Positions 8,434 through 16,824 of a stretch of 64,000 nt of DNA are shown piece after piece (the stretch's first letter is position 1; each line of letters opens with the position of its first letter). Under the pieces are notes generated by a model, which was given only the letters and a program-made list of their open reading frames with translations, had not been told where the DNA came from and ran no database searches. The translations under genes and the position numbers were made by a program. Source of the DNA: Limiplasma sp964416065 (GTDB taxonomy: Bacteria > Bacillota > Clostridia > Christensenellales > Aristaeellaceae). Location of the stretch: contig CAYQCL010000004.1 in assembly GCA_964416065.1 (NCBI GenBank), forward strand, positions 1-64,000, in the 5' to 3' direction.

Positions 8434-8933
8434 TCCTCATCCGCCTTTCGCGCGACGCCCATCTCGTCCAGCTGCGCGCTCATCTGCTCCCAGGTCAGCA
8501 GGTAGTTCGCGCCCGAGGCCAGGGTGCCGTCGGGATGGAGAAACAGGCTAGCCGGATAGCCCTGGAGACCTACCATCGAGGCAACCGCGAAATCCTGATC
8601 CTCAAAGAAAGTAACGTCCTCAAGGCCGTAGGTCTCCCTGACGTTTTCGGTATTGCTCTCATCCTCGCCGTCCCAGACATGGACGAGCACGATCTCAAGT
8701 CCGTCTTCGTCATAGGTCTCATGCATTCGCTGAATATCGGGCATCTCCTGCATGCAGTAGTAGCACCATTCGGTAAAGAAATTGAGGTAGACCGTCTTGC
8801 CAAGATAGGGGGTCAGGTCAAGCGAGGTATGCTGCCGCATCAGCGCGGTTACATTGGGAGCGCTTTGCGCATGCGCGCCGGGCGTCAGAAGCACAAGCGC
8901 GCACAGCATCAGGCACAGCCATTTCCTTTTCAT
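8430..8933 (-). CDS. Secreted TlpA/ResA-like thioredoxin
   Basis: Exported thioredoxin-fold protein, 167 residues. Signal peptide MKRKWLCLMLCALVLLTPGA with a likely signal peptidase I site after AHA (residue 22) and no lipobox Cys. Redox motif WCYYC (Cys 57, Cys 60) and the cis-Pro in GYPAS. Start at 8933 is chosen because it has AGGAGG upstream and begins the signal peptide; an in-frame extension to 8984 lacks both. A -10 TATGAT with upstream TGG lies just before it on the minus strand. Reduced by the coupled CcdA. Confidence 0.88.
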   Translation of the reverse strand: MKRKWLCLMLCALVLLTPGAHAQSAPNVTALMRQHTSLDLTPYLGKTVYLNFFTEWCYYCMQEMPDIQRMHETYDEDGLEIVLVHVWDGEDESNTENVRETYGLEDVTFFEDQDFAVASMVGLQGYPASLFLHPDGTLASGANYLLTWEQMSAQLDEMGVARKADEE

Positions 8934-9090
8934 GCCGATTCCTCCTTGTCGTGATATACCTATCATACCATATTTCAGGCCCATTGAAACAACGGCAGAG
9001 ACACGATGGTTTTTCCCATCAGCAAATGCACAATCTTATTTGAAAAAATTCATTTTTCAGCAAAAGCACAAAAAACGCCAACAGCCGCAC

Positions 9091-9119
9091 TTTACGCGAG
9101 AAGGTAAATATGATATAAT
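9091..9119 (+). promoter_or_regulatory. Promoter for aminotransferase/citrate synthase
   Basis: TTTACG, 17 bases, TATAAT, with TG before the -10. The 100-base leader after it (9121-9220) holds an imperfect stem (GATCGT...ACGATC, 9123-9160) but no known riboswitch that I recognise. The rest of the 8934-9229 gap is AT-rich and otherwise empty. Confidence 0.65.
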
Positions 9120-9229
9120 GTAGATCGTGCCGGATGCCCGTGTCGGGAAAGCGGACGATCGGCCCTTCATTTTGCAGGAATTGATTTTTTGAATTTCATG
9201 GTAAAAACCAGACAGGGAGGATGATCGCC

Positions 9230-10429
9230 ATGCCGCTTGGTATTTCAAAAAAATGCCGTGCCATCGCCCCCTCCGCCACGCTGGCGGTGGACGCGAAGGC
9301 CAAGGAGCTGCGCGCCCAAGGAGTGAACGTCATCGGCTTCGCCGCTGGCGAGCCGGACTTTGACACTCCCGTCCTGATCCGCGACGCGATGAAGGAGGCC
9401 ATGGACAAGGGCATGACCCGCTATACGCCGGTCGCGGGCACCCTTGAACTGCGCGACGCGATCATCAGCCGCATCAGGCAGGATCACGGCTTGGAATATA
9501 CGCGCGATGAGATCATCGTCTCCAATGGCGCGAAGCATTCGCTCTATACTGCCTTTCAGGCCATTCTCGATCCCTTTGATGAGGTGATCGTGGATAAGCC
9601 GTGCTGGGTGAGCTATCCCGAGATGATCCGCATGGCGGACGGCGTGCCCATCTTCCTGGACTGCCCCGAGAGCCAGGGCTTCCTGCCCTCCATGGACGAC
9701 CTTGCCGCCCTGATCTCCCCGCGCACCAAGGCGTTTATTCTCAACACCCCCTCCAACCCCAACGGCTGCATGTGGACCTCCGAACAGCTTCATCAATTGG
9801 CCGAGCTCGCCGTCAAGCATGACTTCTATATCATCGCCGACGAGATCTATGAAAAGCTGGTATACAGCGGCGAAAAGCATATATGCATCGCCACCTTCGG
9901 CGAGAAGGTCAGGGAGCGCACCATCCTCATCAACGGCGTCAGCAAATCCTATGCGATGACGGGCTTCCGCATCGGCTATGCCGCCGGCCCCCGCGAGATC
10001 ATCAAGGGCATGTGCAGCATCCAGAGTCACGCCACCTCCGCGCCCAACACTGCGGCCCAGCACGCGGCCACCGTGGCCCTCTCCATGCCGCAGGACGCGG
10101 TAGAATCGATGCGGCTGGAATTCGAGGCACGCCGCAACGAGATGGTTCGCCTGGTGAACGAGATTCCGGGGCTGAGCTGTCGCATGCCGCACGGCGCGTT
10201 TTACGTGATGATGAACATTCGTGAGCTCTTTGGCAAGCATCATGGCGCCGTCGTTATCTCCGACAGCACCAGCTTTGCCCAATGTCTTCTGGAAAGCTCC
10301 CATGTGGCCGTGGTGCCCGGCGCGGCGTTCCTGGACGAGGGCTTCTGCCGCTTAAGCTACGCGACCTCCATGGAGAATATTCACGAAGGGCTCAGGCGCA
10401 TCGCCGTCTTTGTAAAGGAGCTAGAATAA
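9230..10429 (+). CDS. Pyridoxal-phosphate aminotransferase (aspartate type)
   Basis: Fold-type I, class I/II aminotransferase of 399 residues. GFAAGEPDFDTP near residue 35, the Asn-containing NTPSNPNG near 175, DEIYEKLVY near 205, PLP Lys 239 in NGVSKSYAMTG and the carboxylate-binding Arg in FCRLSYA. It resembles the AspB/AspC branch that interconverts aspartate/2-oxoglutarate and oxaloacetate/glutamate. ATG 9230 is preferred over ATG 9221 because AGGGAGG ends directly at 9220. Its stop codon abuts the ATG of the citrate synthase, which uses oxaloacetate, so a joint role is likely. Confidence 0.9.
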   Translation: MPLGISKKCRAIAPSATLAVDAKAKELRAQGVNVIGFAAGEPDFDTPVLIRDAMKEAMDKGMTRYTPVAGTLELRDAIISRIRQDHGLEYTRDEIIVSNGAKHSLYTAFQAILDPFDEVIVDKPCWVSYPEMIRMADGVPIFLDCPESQGFLPSMDDLAALISPRTKAFILNTPSNPNGCMWTSEQLHQLAELAVKHDFYIIADEIYEKLVYSGEKHICIATFGEKVRERTILINGVSKSYAMTGFRIGYAAGPREIIKGMCSIQSHATSAPNTAAQHAATVALSMPQDAVESMRLEFEARRNEMVRLVNEIPGLSCRMPHGAFYVMMNIRELFGKHHGAVVISDSTSFAQCLLESSHVAVVPGAAFLDEGFCRLSYATSMENIHEGLRRIAVFVKELE

Positions 10430-11823
10430 ATGCTTGAATTAAGCAAAAAGACGAACATGCTCATGCAGGCCAAGTACCAGTATGAGCTTCAAGATGTCTC
10501 CGAGCCGAATCTGTACCGTGAGATCTTCGATTATGAGTCCATCCCCAAGATCGCCTTCAACAACCGTCTCGTGCCCATCAACATGCCGACTGATATCTGG
10601 ATGACCGATACCACCTTCCGCGACGGTCAGCAGAGCGTCAGCCCCTTTACACCATGGCAGATCGAGCATCTTTTCAAGCTGGAAAGCCGCCTGGGCGGGC
10701 CCAAGGGCCTCATCCGGCAGAGCGAGTTTTTCCTTTACACCAAGAAGGATCGTGAGGCGCTGGAGCGCTGCCAGGCGCTGGGGCTTCGCTATCCCGAGAT
10801 CACCACGTGGATCCGCGCCAACGAAAACGATTTCAAGCTTGTCAAGGACGCGGGCGTGCGGGAGACGGGCATCCTCGTCTCCTGCTCGGATTACCATATC
10901 TTCAAAAAGATGCATCTGACCCGCTCCCAGGCCATGGACAATACCTGGGCATCGTCAAGGCGGCCTTGGAGCGAGGCATCGTGCCGCGCTGTCACTTTGA
11001 GGACATCACCCGCGCGGACTTTTACGGCTTCGTCCTGCCCTTCGCTGAGCAGCTGATGAAGCTCTCCATGGACAGCGGGCTGCCCATCAAGGTTCGCGCC
11101 TGCGACACCATGGGCTATGGTGTCAGCTACCCGGGCGCGGCCCTGCCCCGCAGCGTTCCCGGCATCGTCTACGGTCTCAACCACTACGCCCAGATTCCCT
11201 CCGAGCAGCTGGAATGGCACGGTCATAACGACTTTTACAAGGTTGTCGCGAACGCGGGCACCGCGTGGCTATATGGCTGTTCCAGCGTCAACTGCTCGCT
11301 TCTGGGCATCGGCGAGCGCACCGGCAACTGTCCGCTGGAGGCCATGGCGATCGAATACCAGGCCCTTCGCGGCACGGACGACGGCATGGATCTGACTGCG
11401 GTTACCGAAATCGCCGAATACATGGAGCGCGAGATTGGCATTGAGATAAGCCCGCGCCAGCCCTTCGTCGGCCGTCACTTCAACGTCACCCGCGCCGGCA
11501 TTCACGCCGACGGCATGCTCAAGGACGAGGAGATTTACAACATCTTTGATACCACCGCCATCCTGAATCGCCCCGCTTCAGTGGCCATCGACAGCCACAG
11601 CGGGCTGGCGGGCATCGCGCATTGGCTGAACAGCTACTTCCGCCTCAAGGGCGAGCATGTTGTGGATAAGCAGGATCCGCTGGTGCTCGCGGTCAAGGCG
11701 GCGGTGGACGCGCTTTATGCCGAGGGCCGCAATACGGTCATGGGCGAGGAGGAGCTGGAGGTCATGGTACGTGATGCCGATCCCGATCGCTATGAGCGGC
11801 TCTTGTTCCATAAAAGCAAGTGA
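10430..11823 (+). pseudogene. (Re)-citrate synthase, interrupted by one frameshift
   Basis: Member of the DRE-TIM metallolyase family (2-isopropylmalate/homocitrate synthase fold). The sequence follows the Clostridium kluyveri Re-type citrate synthase closely as I recall it: DTTFRDGQQ at 60-68, GGPKGLIRQSEFFLY, PRCHFEDITRAD, RACDTMGYGVSYPGAALPRS, HGHND metal-binding His pair, NVTRAGIHADG. Joins acetyl-CoA and oxaloacetate to citrate for glutamate synthesis in strict anaerobes. One base is missing between 10939 and 10942 (…MDN then YLGIVKAAL… in the next frame); adding one base gives a normal 464-residue protein. Everything else is intact, so a sequencing or assembly slip is as likely as true loss. 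Confidence 0.85.
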
Positions 11824-11882
11824 CCGGCTCGTCGGCAATGTCGCGGAAAAGGGCCTGGCGCTAAAGCAATTTTGCGGTTTAC

Positions 11883-11924
11883 AAAGCTCCGCTCCCAAGC
11901 AACGCTTGAGAGCGGAGCTTTTTT
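11883..11924 (+). terminator. Terminator after citrate synthase (repeat-family hairpin, R5)
   Basis: AAGCTCCGCTC...GAGCGGAGCTT stem extended by CAAGC/GCTTG across one mismatch, then TTTTTTG. The core (CCCAAGCAACGCTTGAGAGC) nearly matches the hairpin at 57985 on the opposite strand, so it belongs to the same repeat family as R1 and R4. Confidence 0.85.
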
Positions 11925-11957
11925 GTTGCTTACTCGATTCCCTTCCGCCCTTTGGAC

Positions 11958-12269
11958 TCACGCGTCCTCCAGCGGATTGCGCCGTCTCCCTGGCTTCTTC
12001 TCATCCTCAGGGAAAATGTAGCTGATCTCCATACGGTCAAACCAAACCGGTTCCATGAAATGCTCGGGCTTAAAAACGGTCAGTGCGTATTCCTCCCAGT
12101 CCGTGCGATGGCGCGCGAGCCACACCGGCTGGCTCAGATCGAGCTTAGGAAGAAGCTCGCGCAGGGCTTCCTCAGGGTCGTCGCGCGTACAGGGAACGGT
12201 CGCGTCCTTTTCCACACGGTGCTTTTTCATCAGACGTACCCACAGGCGGCCGTTAGTGGGATTGGGCAT
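11958..12269 (-). CDS. Small conserved hypothetical protein
   Basis: 103 residues, soluble, charged, with four Trp-centred motifs (RLWVRLMKKHR, PVWLARHRTDWEEY, EPVWFDRMEISYIF). I do not recognise a named domain; proteins of this look occur in Clostridia as conserved hypotheticals. Start ATG 12269 has AAGGAGAG upstream; a longer in-frame reading to 12485 overlaps the acetyltransferase gene and has low-complexity Arg-rich shadow sequence. It lies 14 bases downstream of the acetyltransferase and probably shares its transcript. Confidence 0.75.
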   Translation of the reverse strand: MPNPTNGRLWVRLMKKHRVEKDATVPCTRDDPEEALRELLPKLDLSQPVWLARHRTDWEEYALTVFKPEHFMEPVWFDRMEISYIFPEDEKKPGRRRNPLEDA

Positions 12270-12283
12270 AGCTCTCCTTCCTT

Positions 12284-12919
12284 TCACAGCGGGCGGCAGT
12301 CGGCCATGATCTCGGGCAGATTTCTCATGCTGTCCGCCTCGGTGATCTCTCGGATCACGCGGCAGGGAGCGCCCGCCGCGAGCGTGCCCGACGGGATATC
12401 GCGCGTGACGACGCTGCCCGCTCCAATGACGCAGCCGTCGCCGATGGTCACGCCGCCGCAAATCACGACATTCGCGCAAACCCACACGTTAGAGCCGATG
12501 GTCACCGGCTTGGCATAGCACAGGTGCGCGGGCTTGCCGTCAGGGCCGTGCATCTGTCTGCGCTCGTCCGCGAGCAGAGGATGCACCGGCGTTACGATGG
12601 TCACGTTCGGGCCGAGGTTTACGTCGTCGCCGATGGTCACGCACGCGTCATCCTGGATGGTGAGGTTGAAGTTGCCGAAGAAGCGCTTGCCGATCGTGGT
12701 ATGGGAGCCGTAATGCAGGTAGACCGGCCCTTGAATGAAGCCGTCCTCGCCCAGCTCGCCGAGCATGCCGGAAAGCAGCTGGGCACGGAGCTCCGTCTCA
12801 TCCTCAAGGGTCTGGTTGTAGCGCGTACACAGATTGTGCGTGCGAAGCTTGATTTTCTTGAGATCCTCGTTCCCCGGGCTGAACAGGATGCCCGCAAAGA
12901 TACGTTCTTCCTCCGTCAT
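12284..12919 (-). CDS. Sugar O-acetyltransferase (maltose acetyltransferase family)
   Basis: Left-handed beta-helix (hexapeptide repeat) acetyltransferase, 211 residues, of the Maa/NodL type that moves acetyl from acetyl-CoA to a sugar hydroxyl. N-terminal helical part (1-60) then hexapeptide repeats (IGDDVNLGPNVTIVTPVHP, IGSNVWVCANVVICGGVTIG, IGAGSVVTRDIPSG) and the typical GAPCRVIREI end. The catalytic His is in TPVHP. Acceptor sugar is not known. Confidence 0.88.
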   Translation of the reverse strand: MTEEERIFAGILFSPGNEDLKKIKLRTHNLCTRYNQTLEDETELRAQLLSGMLGELGEDGFIQGPVYLHYGSHTTIGKRFFGNFNLTIQDDACVTIGDDVNLGPNVTIVTPVHPLLADERRQMHGPDGKPAHLCYAKPVTIGSNVWVCANVVICGGVTIGDGCVIGAGSVVTRDIPSGTLAAGAPCRVIREITEADSMRNLPEIMADCRPL

Positions 12920-12951
12920 AGGGGCTAACCTCCGATCAATTGGCGCTCAAC

Positions 12952-14469
12952 CTATTGTAGCATGCACATCGCGTCTTCGCAAGGCGCTTTGAGCTCGATT
13001 GCCTCGCGCGTGCGGATGTTTTGGAGGAAGGCGCCATCGTGCTCCACCACAAGAAGCGTCGGCTCAAACGTCCTGATGAGCGTTTCAACCTGAACGCGGC
13101 TCAAAACGTCGATATAGTTGAGCGGCTCGTCCCATACATACAGGTGTGCGGGCGTACAGAGGCTTTTGGCGAGCAGTATCTTTTTCTTCTGCCCCTGGCT
13201 GAGCGCTTCAAGCCGGTGCTCAAAATGCTCGCGGTCAAAGTCCAGGTTGCGCAGAATCGCCTTAAACAGCGTTTCATCCACGCCGTTTTGCCGGATGAAG
13301 TCGCGCATATCGCCCGTCAGGCCGTCCGTTTCCTGCGGGACGTAGGAGATCACAAGCCCGCTTGAGACGTTCACATCGCCCTCCAGCGCGCCGCCCATGC
13401 CGCAAATTGCCTTCAATATACTGCTTTTCCCCGCCCCGTTGGGGCCGGAGAGCGCTACACGGTCGCCGCGCCTGACCTCAAACGTCACATGTTCGCAGAC
13501 GGTTCGCCCGCCATAGCGTACCAGGCCGTCGCGCACGCTCACCAGCACGTCCTTGGGATGCCTGAGCACCGTGAGCCTGAGCTCCCCAACCCGCTCCACA
13601 TTTTTCATAAGGCCCTCTTTTTCCTCAATGGCGCGCTGCTGGCGTTTCAGCGTGTTCCGCGAGCGCTTCATCATGGCGGCCGCGCGCGCGCCCACATAGC
13701 CGCGATCCACCACGGCCGCCTTGCTATCCGGCACATGGAATCTCTCCTTTTCCACGCGGGCGCTCCATGCGGCGGTGCGGCGGGCGCTTTCCTGCAAACG
13801 GTCGATGTCGCGTCTCAGCGTCTCGTTGCGCTGACGTTCGGATTCGTTCTGCCGGTTGAAGCGCTCCTCCCAAACGTTATAGCCTCCCCGCATAACCCAG
13901 GCGTCGCTTCGATTGAGCGACAGCACGTGATCCACGCAGCGGTTCAGGAAGGCGCGGTCGTGGCTGACCAGCAGAAAGCCATCTTTTTTTTGCAGATAAC
14001 CGGCGACCAGCTCGCGCCCGTGAAGATCGAGATGGTTGGTGGGCTCGTCGATCAGCGGGTAAATGTCTTCGCGCGCGAACAGCGCGCACAGCATCGCCTT
14101 GGTCTGTTCGCCCTTGCTCAACGTGAAAAAGGGGCGGTAGAGCGCGTCCTCCGTCACACGAAGCAGACCGAGCTCCCGCCTGAGCCGCCATTCGGGCGCG
14201 TCCGGCGCGGCGGATTGAAGGACAAAGAGCGTAAGCTCCTCGGGATCCTGAGGCTCGTAGGGGAAGTACGCGGCGGGCGCGGGTAGGTCGATCGCGCCCT
14301 GATATGCCTCCTGTCCCAGCAGGAGCTTGAGCAGCGTCGTCTTCCCGCGTCCGTTCCGACCAATCAGACCCAACCGCCAGCTCGTGTCCAGGCTCAGGCT
14401 CAGGTTTTCAAATACGGGCGTATAGCTGCCCTCATAGGTGAACGTCACATTTCTGATGGATAGCTGGAT
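12952..14469 (-). CDS. Lsa-type ABC-F ribosome-protection ATPase
   Basis: Soluble two-ATPase ABC-F protein of about 505 residues with no membrane domain. First ABC: GRNGRGKTT (about 38-46), signature LSKGEQTK, LIDEPTNHLD; linker with WSARVEK and MMKRSRNTLKRQQRAIEEK; second ABC: GPNGAGKSS (about 345), LSQGQKKK. The N-terminus (TFTYEGSY, DTSWRLGLIGRNGRGKTT) and the linker follow the Lsa/Vga group, known to dislodge lincosamides, streptogramin A and pleuromutilins. No ATG/GTG/TTG lies at the family start: the best ribosome-binding site (GGGAGG) sits 8 bases before ATC (14469-14467). Either ATC is the start or a base error hides it (one extra T in GCTTATC would restore ATG-GCT-ATC). Resistance itself is not shown. 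Confidence 0.85.
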   Translation of the reverse strand: MQLSIRNVTFTYEGSYTPVFENLSLSLDTSWRLGLIGRNGRGKTTLLKLLLGQEAYQGAIDLPAPAAYFPYEPQDPEELTLFVLQSAAPDAPEWRLRRELGLLRVTEDALYRPFFTLSKGEQTKAMLCALFAREDIYPLIDEPTNHLDLHGRELVAGYLQKKDGFLLVSHDRAFLNRCVDHVLSLNRSDAWVMRGGYNVWEERFNRQNESERQRNETLRRDIDRLQESARRTAAWSARVEKERFHVPDSKAAVVDRGYVGARAAAMMKRSRNTLKRQQRAIEEKEGLMKNVERVGELRLTVLRHPKDVLVSVRDGLVRYGGRTVCEHVTFEVRRGDRVALSGPNGAGKSSILKAICGMGGALEGDVNVSSGLVISYVPQETDGLTGDMRDFIRQNGVDETLFKAILRNLDFDREHFEHRLEALSQGQKKKILLAKSLCTPAHLYVWDEPLNYIDVLSRVQVETLIRTFEPTLLVVEHDGAFLQNIRTREAIELKAPCEDAMCMLQ

Positions 14470-14471
14470 AA

Positions 14472-14511
14472 GCCATTCCTCCCTTTTAAACCTTTTCGAA
14501 AGGGAAATGGC
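14472..14511 (-). promoter_or_regulatory. Hairpin sequestering the ABC-F ribosome-binding site
   Basis: On the minus strand GCCATTTCCCTTT pairs with AAAGGGAGGAATGGC, with only a GG bulge. The right arm contains the GGGAGG ribosome-binding site of the ABC-F gene, and the stop codon of the upstream leader frame (14486) lies at the edge of the loop. A ribosome ending or stalling on the leader would open the stem. Layout matches translational attenuation; function is inferred. Confidence 0.65.
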
Positions 14512-14701
14512 ATGGCCTTTGATCGTAAGAGGCGATTGACGGTGAGCCTGCGGAAGGCCCGCGGAATCGCTCCCCGCGTCCCGAGAGATATCCCGTTTTT
14601 TCGCAACAAAAAACGAGCCCTTCAAGGCCACGCTTTTCCGCCATGACAAAGGACGCTTTCTCCTTTTCAAAAGAGAAGCGAATCCCCTTCCCCTCTTTCA
14701 T
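14486..14701 (-). CDS. Possible leader peptide of the ABC-F gene
   Basis: 71-codon frame beginning MKEGKGIRFSFEKEKASF and ending at a TAA inside the hairpin that hides the ABC-F ribosome-binding site. Its ATG has no good Shine-Dalgarno; an internal ATG (codon 20) has AAGGAG 15 bases upstream. A still shorter frame (Met-Arg-Lys-stop) sits at about 14726-14737 right after AAAGG. Any one of these may be the sensing peptide. No homology recognised; the call depends on position. Confidence 0.4.
   Translation of the reverse strand: MKEGKGIRFSFEKEKASFVMAEKRGLEGLVFCCEKTGYLSGRGERFRGPSAGSPSIASYDQRPCHFPFEKV
14608..14636 (-). terminator. Possible attenuator terminator in the ABC-F leader
   Basis: On the minus strand AAAGCG...CC-loop-GG...CGTTTT forms an imperfect stem with two internal mismatches followed by T6. 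An alternative hairpin just upstream (AAAGGA...TCCTTT) would compete for the left side. Suggests transcription attenuation in addition to the downstream stem. Confidence 0.4.
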
Positions 14702-14767
14702 GCTTGGGATAACCGGCGGAATTATTTGCGCATCCTTTCAGCTCCGTTTCTTGATTTGATGGAAGCA

Positions 14768-14796
14768 AGTATAGCAGACACGCGGGAAAAAGTCAA
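14768..14796 (-). promoter_or_regulatory. Promoter of the ABC-F gene
   Basis: Minus strand TTGACT, 17-base spacer, TATACT. It puts the transcript start about 290 bases before the coding region, leaving room for the leader structures. Confidence 0.75.
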
Positions 14797-14830
14797 GCGC
14801 GATCGAAAAGGGGAGACGAGAGCCTCTCGT

Positions 14831-14859
14831 TTGACATCCCTTCCAAAAGACGCTATGAT
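14831..14859 (+). promoter_or_regulatory. Promoter of the DUF6020 gene
   Basis: TTGACA, 17-base spacer, TATGAT. It is divergent from the ABC-F promoter 35 bases away. Confidence 0.75.
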
Positions 14860-14892
14860 ATTTCCAATATCGAACAAAAGGGAGGGGAGCGC

Positions 14893-16629
14893 GTGAAAAG
14901 CTCCATCCGACAGCTCCTTTTGCGGATCTTCCTGTGTCTACTCGTATTGGCGAGCCTGGCGGTACGGCTGAACACGGCGGTGTGGCCGCTGGCGGCAGTC
15001 GTCGTGTGGCTTCTTTTCAGGGCGCTTTTTAGGCTCGAGAAGCCTCTGCGCTCCGTGCGGCTTTGGGTGCTGGCCGCGCTGTTTTCCGCCGTGATGACGC
15101 TGGGCGCGAGCTTCGCGTCCGTGGGCACGGCGGAACTGGTCACAGGCCAAAAGGCGCTCTCCCTTGTGATTTTCCTGGGGAGACTTCCGCTGTATTACGC
15201 GGCGATGCGGCTTTTGCTTCACGCCCTGCGTTCGTCCCGTGTGCAAGCAAAGGGGAACGGCGCATGGCGCGCGACGCGTTGGGGCGGTCTCCTGCTTTTG
15301 TGCTGGCTGCCATGGTATGCCTGTCTCTTCCCTGGCACGGTCTCCAACGACAGCATCACCCAGCTTAAGGAGATCATGGGCGTCATCCCGCTTTCCAACG
15401 GTAACCCCGTTTTCCAGACCGCGATTCTGGCCCTCTTCCGCTGGATGGGGCTGCTTGTCCACAGCGCGGACGCAGGCGTGGCTCTGTATGTGATCGTTCA
15501 GGCCGTGATGATGGCCTGGCTCCTAGGCGCAGTGCTTGAGGAGATCGGGCGAAGCGCGGCCCCGCGCTGGCTTTTGTGGGCAAGCGCCGCGTTTTACGCC
15601 TTTTGCCCCATCTTTCCCGTCTTTGCCTTCTGTGTGGGGAAGGATACGAATTTCGCGATGGCGGTGCTGTTTTTCTCGCTCATGCTGTGGCGCGTCGTTC
15701 ATACGCCGCGCGGAGAGCGCGTGCCCGCCGGACGGATAGCGTGCCTGTGCCTGTCAGCCGTCCTGTGTACGCTTTTGAGAAACGTGGGTGTGTTCCTGGC
15801 GGGGCTTGCGCTCGTGCTGATGCTTCTATGGACGCTTGCGGACAAACGCCTCAGGCTATGGCACGCGCCGGCCCTTGGCTTCGGCTGTGTACTGGCGGTT
15901 TATGCCACGCTGCATCTGGCGGTCATTCCCGCGCTTGAGATCGCGCCTACGCCCGAGACGGAAAACTATTCCGTCCCGCTCCAGCAGGTGGCGCGCATCG
16001 TCCTTTCGGACGGTCTCACACCTGAACAGGCCGAGATTGTCGAGCGGGTGCTTCCGCTTGAGAAAATCAAAGAGGCCTACAACGGCGAATTGAGCGACGC
16101 CGTCAAGGCTCTCTGGCGCACGGACGCGTCGGATGAGGACAAGCGCGCATTTTGGCGGACATGGCCCGAAATTGTGCTCTCCAACCCCGCGACGGCCCTG
16201 AGTGCCACCTTTCACAACACCTACGGCTATCTGTATCCAGGCTATATGAGCGCCATCAAACCCACGCTTATCATCGGCGATCAGAGCACGCGAACGGCGA
16301 GCGTCAAGGGCCTGTACGATTATTCGGTCAATCCGCTGAGCACGCGTTTGAAGGCTCTCACGGATCGTCTTTCTCAAAGCTCGCTCTACCGCGTGCTCAT
16401 CGCGCCGGGACTATATGGCTGGATTACGCTGTTCTCGGCGGCCTGTCTGCTGAAAAAGAGGCGCGGTCGGGATCTGCTCTGTGCCGTGCCCGCCCTGTTC
16501 ACCCTCGCGGGATGTCTGCTTTCGGCGGTCAACGGCTATTTTCGCTACGCAATGCCCCTCTATCTGTGCGCGCCGTTCCTTTTGTGGCTGACGGCCACGG
16601 CTGAACTGGCGGACGAATCGGGAGACTAG
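14893..16629 (+). CDS. DUF6020 family polytopic membrane protein
   Basis: 578-residue membrane protein with about 12 hydrophobic helices and a large outside segment (about 350-510). The motif CLFPGTVSNDSITQLKEIMG near residue 148, followed by SNGNPVFQTAIL, matches the DUF6020 family, which looks like a GT-C fold lipid-linked sugar transferase; activity is not established. GTG start at 14893 with GGAGGGG upstream. Flanked by its own promoter; transcribed alone. The 195 bases after it (16630-16824) hold only the next promoter. Confidence 0.75.
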   Translation: MKSSIRQLLLRIFLCLLVLASLAVRLNTAVWPLAAVVVWLLFRALFRLEKPLRSVRLWVLAALFSAVMTLGASFASVGTAELVTGQKALSLVIFLGRLPLYYAAMRLLLHALRSSRVQAKGNGAWRATRWGGLLLLCWLPWYACLFPGTVSNDSITQLKEIMGVIPLSNGNPVFQTAILALFRWMGLLVHSADAGVALYVIVQAVMMAWLLGAVLEEIGRSAAPRWLLWASAAFYAFCPIFPVFAFCVGKDTNFAMAVLFFSLMLWRVVHTPRGERVPAGRIACLCLSAVLCTLLRNVGVFLAGLALVLMLLWTLADKRLRLWHAPALGFGCVLAVYATLHLAVIPALEIAPTPETENYSVPLQQVARIVLSDGLTPEQAEIVERVLPLEKIKEAYNGELSDAVKALWRTDASDEDKRAFWRTWPEIVLSNPATALSATFHNTYGYLYPGYMSAIKPTLIIGDQSTRTASVKGLYDYSVNPLSTRLKALTDRLSQSSLYRVLIAPGLYGWITLFSAACLLKKRRGRDLLCAVPALFTLAGCLLSAVNGYFRYAMPLYLCAPFLLWLTATAELADESGD

Positions 16630-16749
16630 GTCTCAAGAGGGCCGGGCCCACTATATTTGCAAGGCGGCTCCTTTTGGGACATAGATTGCTTCAAAACGGA
16701 AAATGATTCAATTTGCGGAAAAAGCGAATAAAATAATTGGCGAAAATGC

Positions 16750-16779
16750 TTGACAGAGTTGTAAAATCAATAGTAAAAT
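16750..16779 (+). promoter_or_regulatory. Promoter of the ferric-type ABC operon
   Basis: TTGACA, 18-base spacer, TAAAAT, about 45 bases ahead of the binding-protein gene. AT-rich surroundings. Confidence 0.65.
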
Positions 16780-16824
16780 AAATATAGGTAGCTCTGGAAA
16801 ACAAACGCATAAGGAGGAACTTTC

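Noticed and set aside
9121..9229. Riboswitch in the aminotransferase leader
   Set aside because: One imperfect stem only; none of the SAM, lysine, glycine, glutamine or T-box landmarks are present.
16695..16716. Possible Fur box (GAAAATGATTCAATTT) before the ferric-type importer
   Set aside because: Only half matches the 19-base Fur consensus; AT-rich area makes chance likely.
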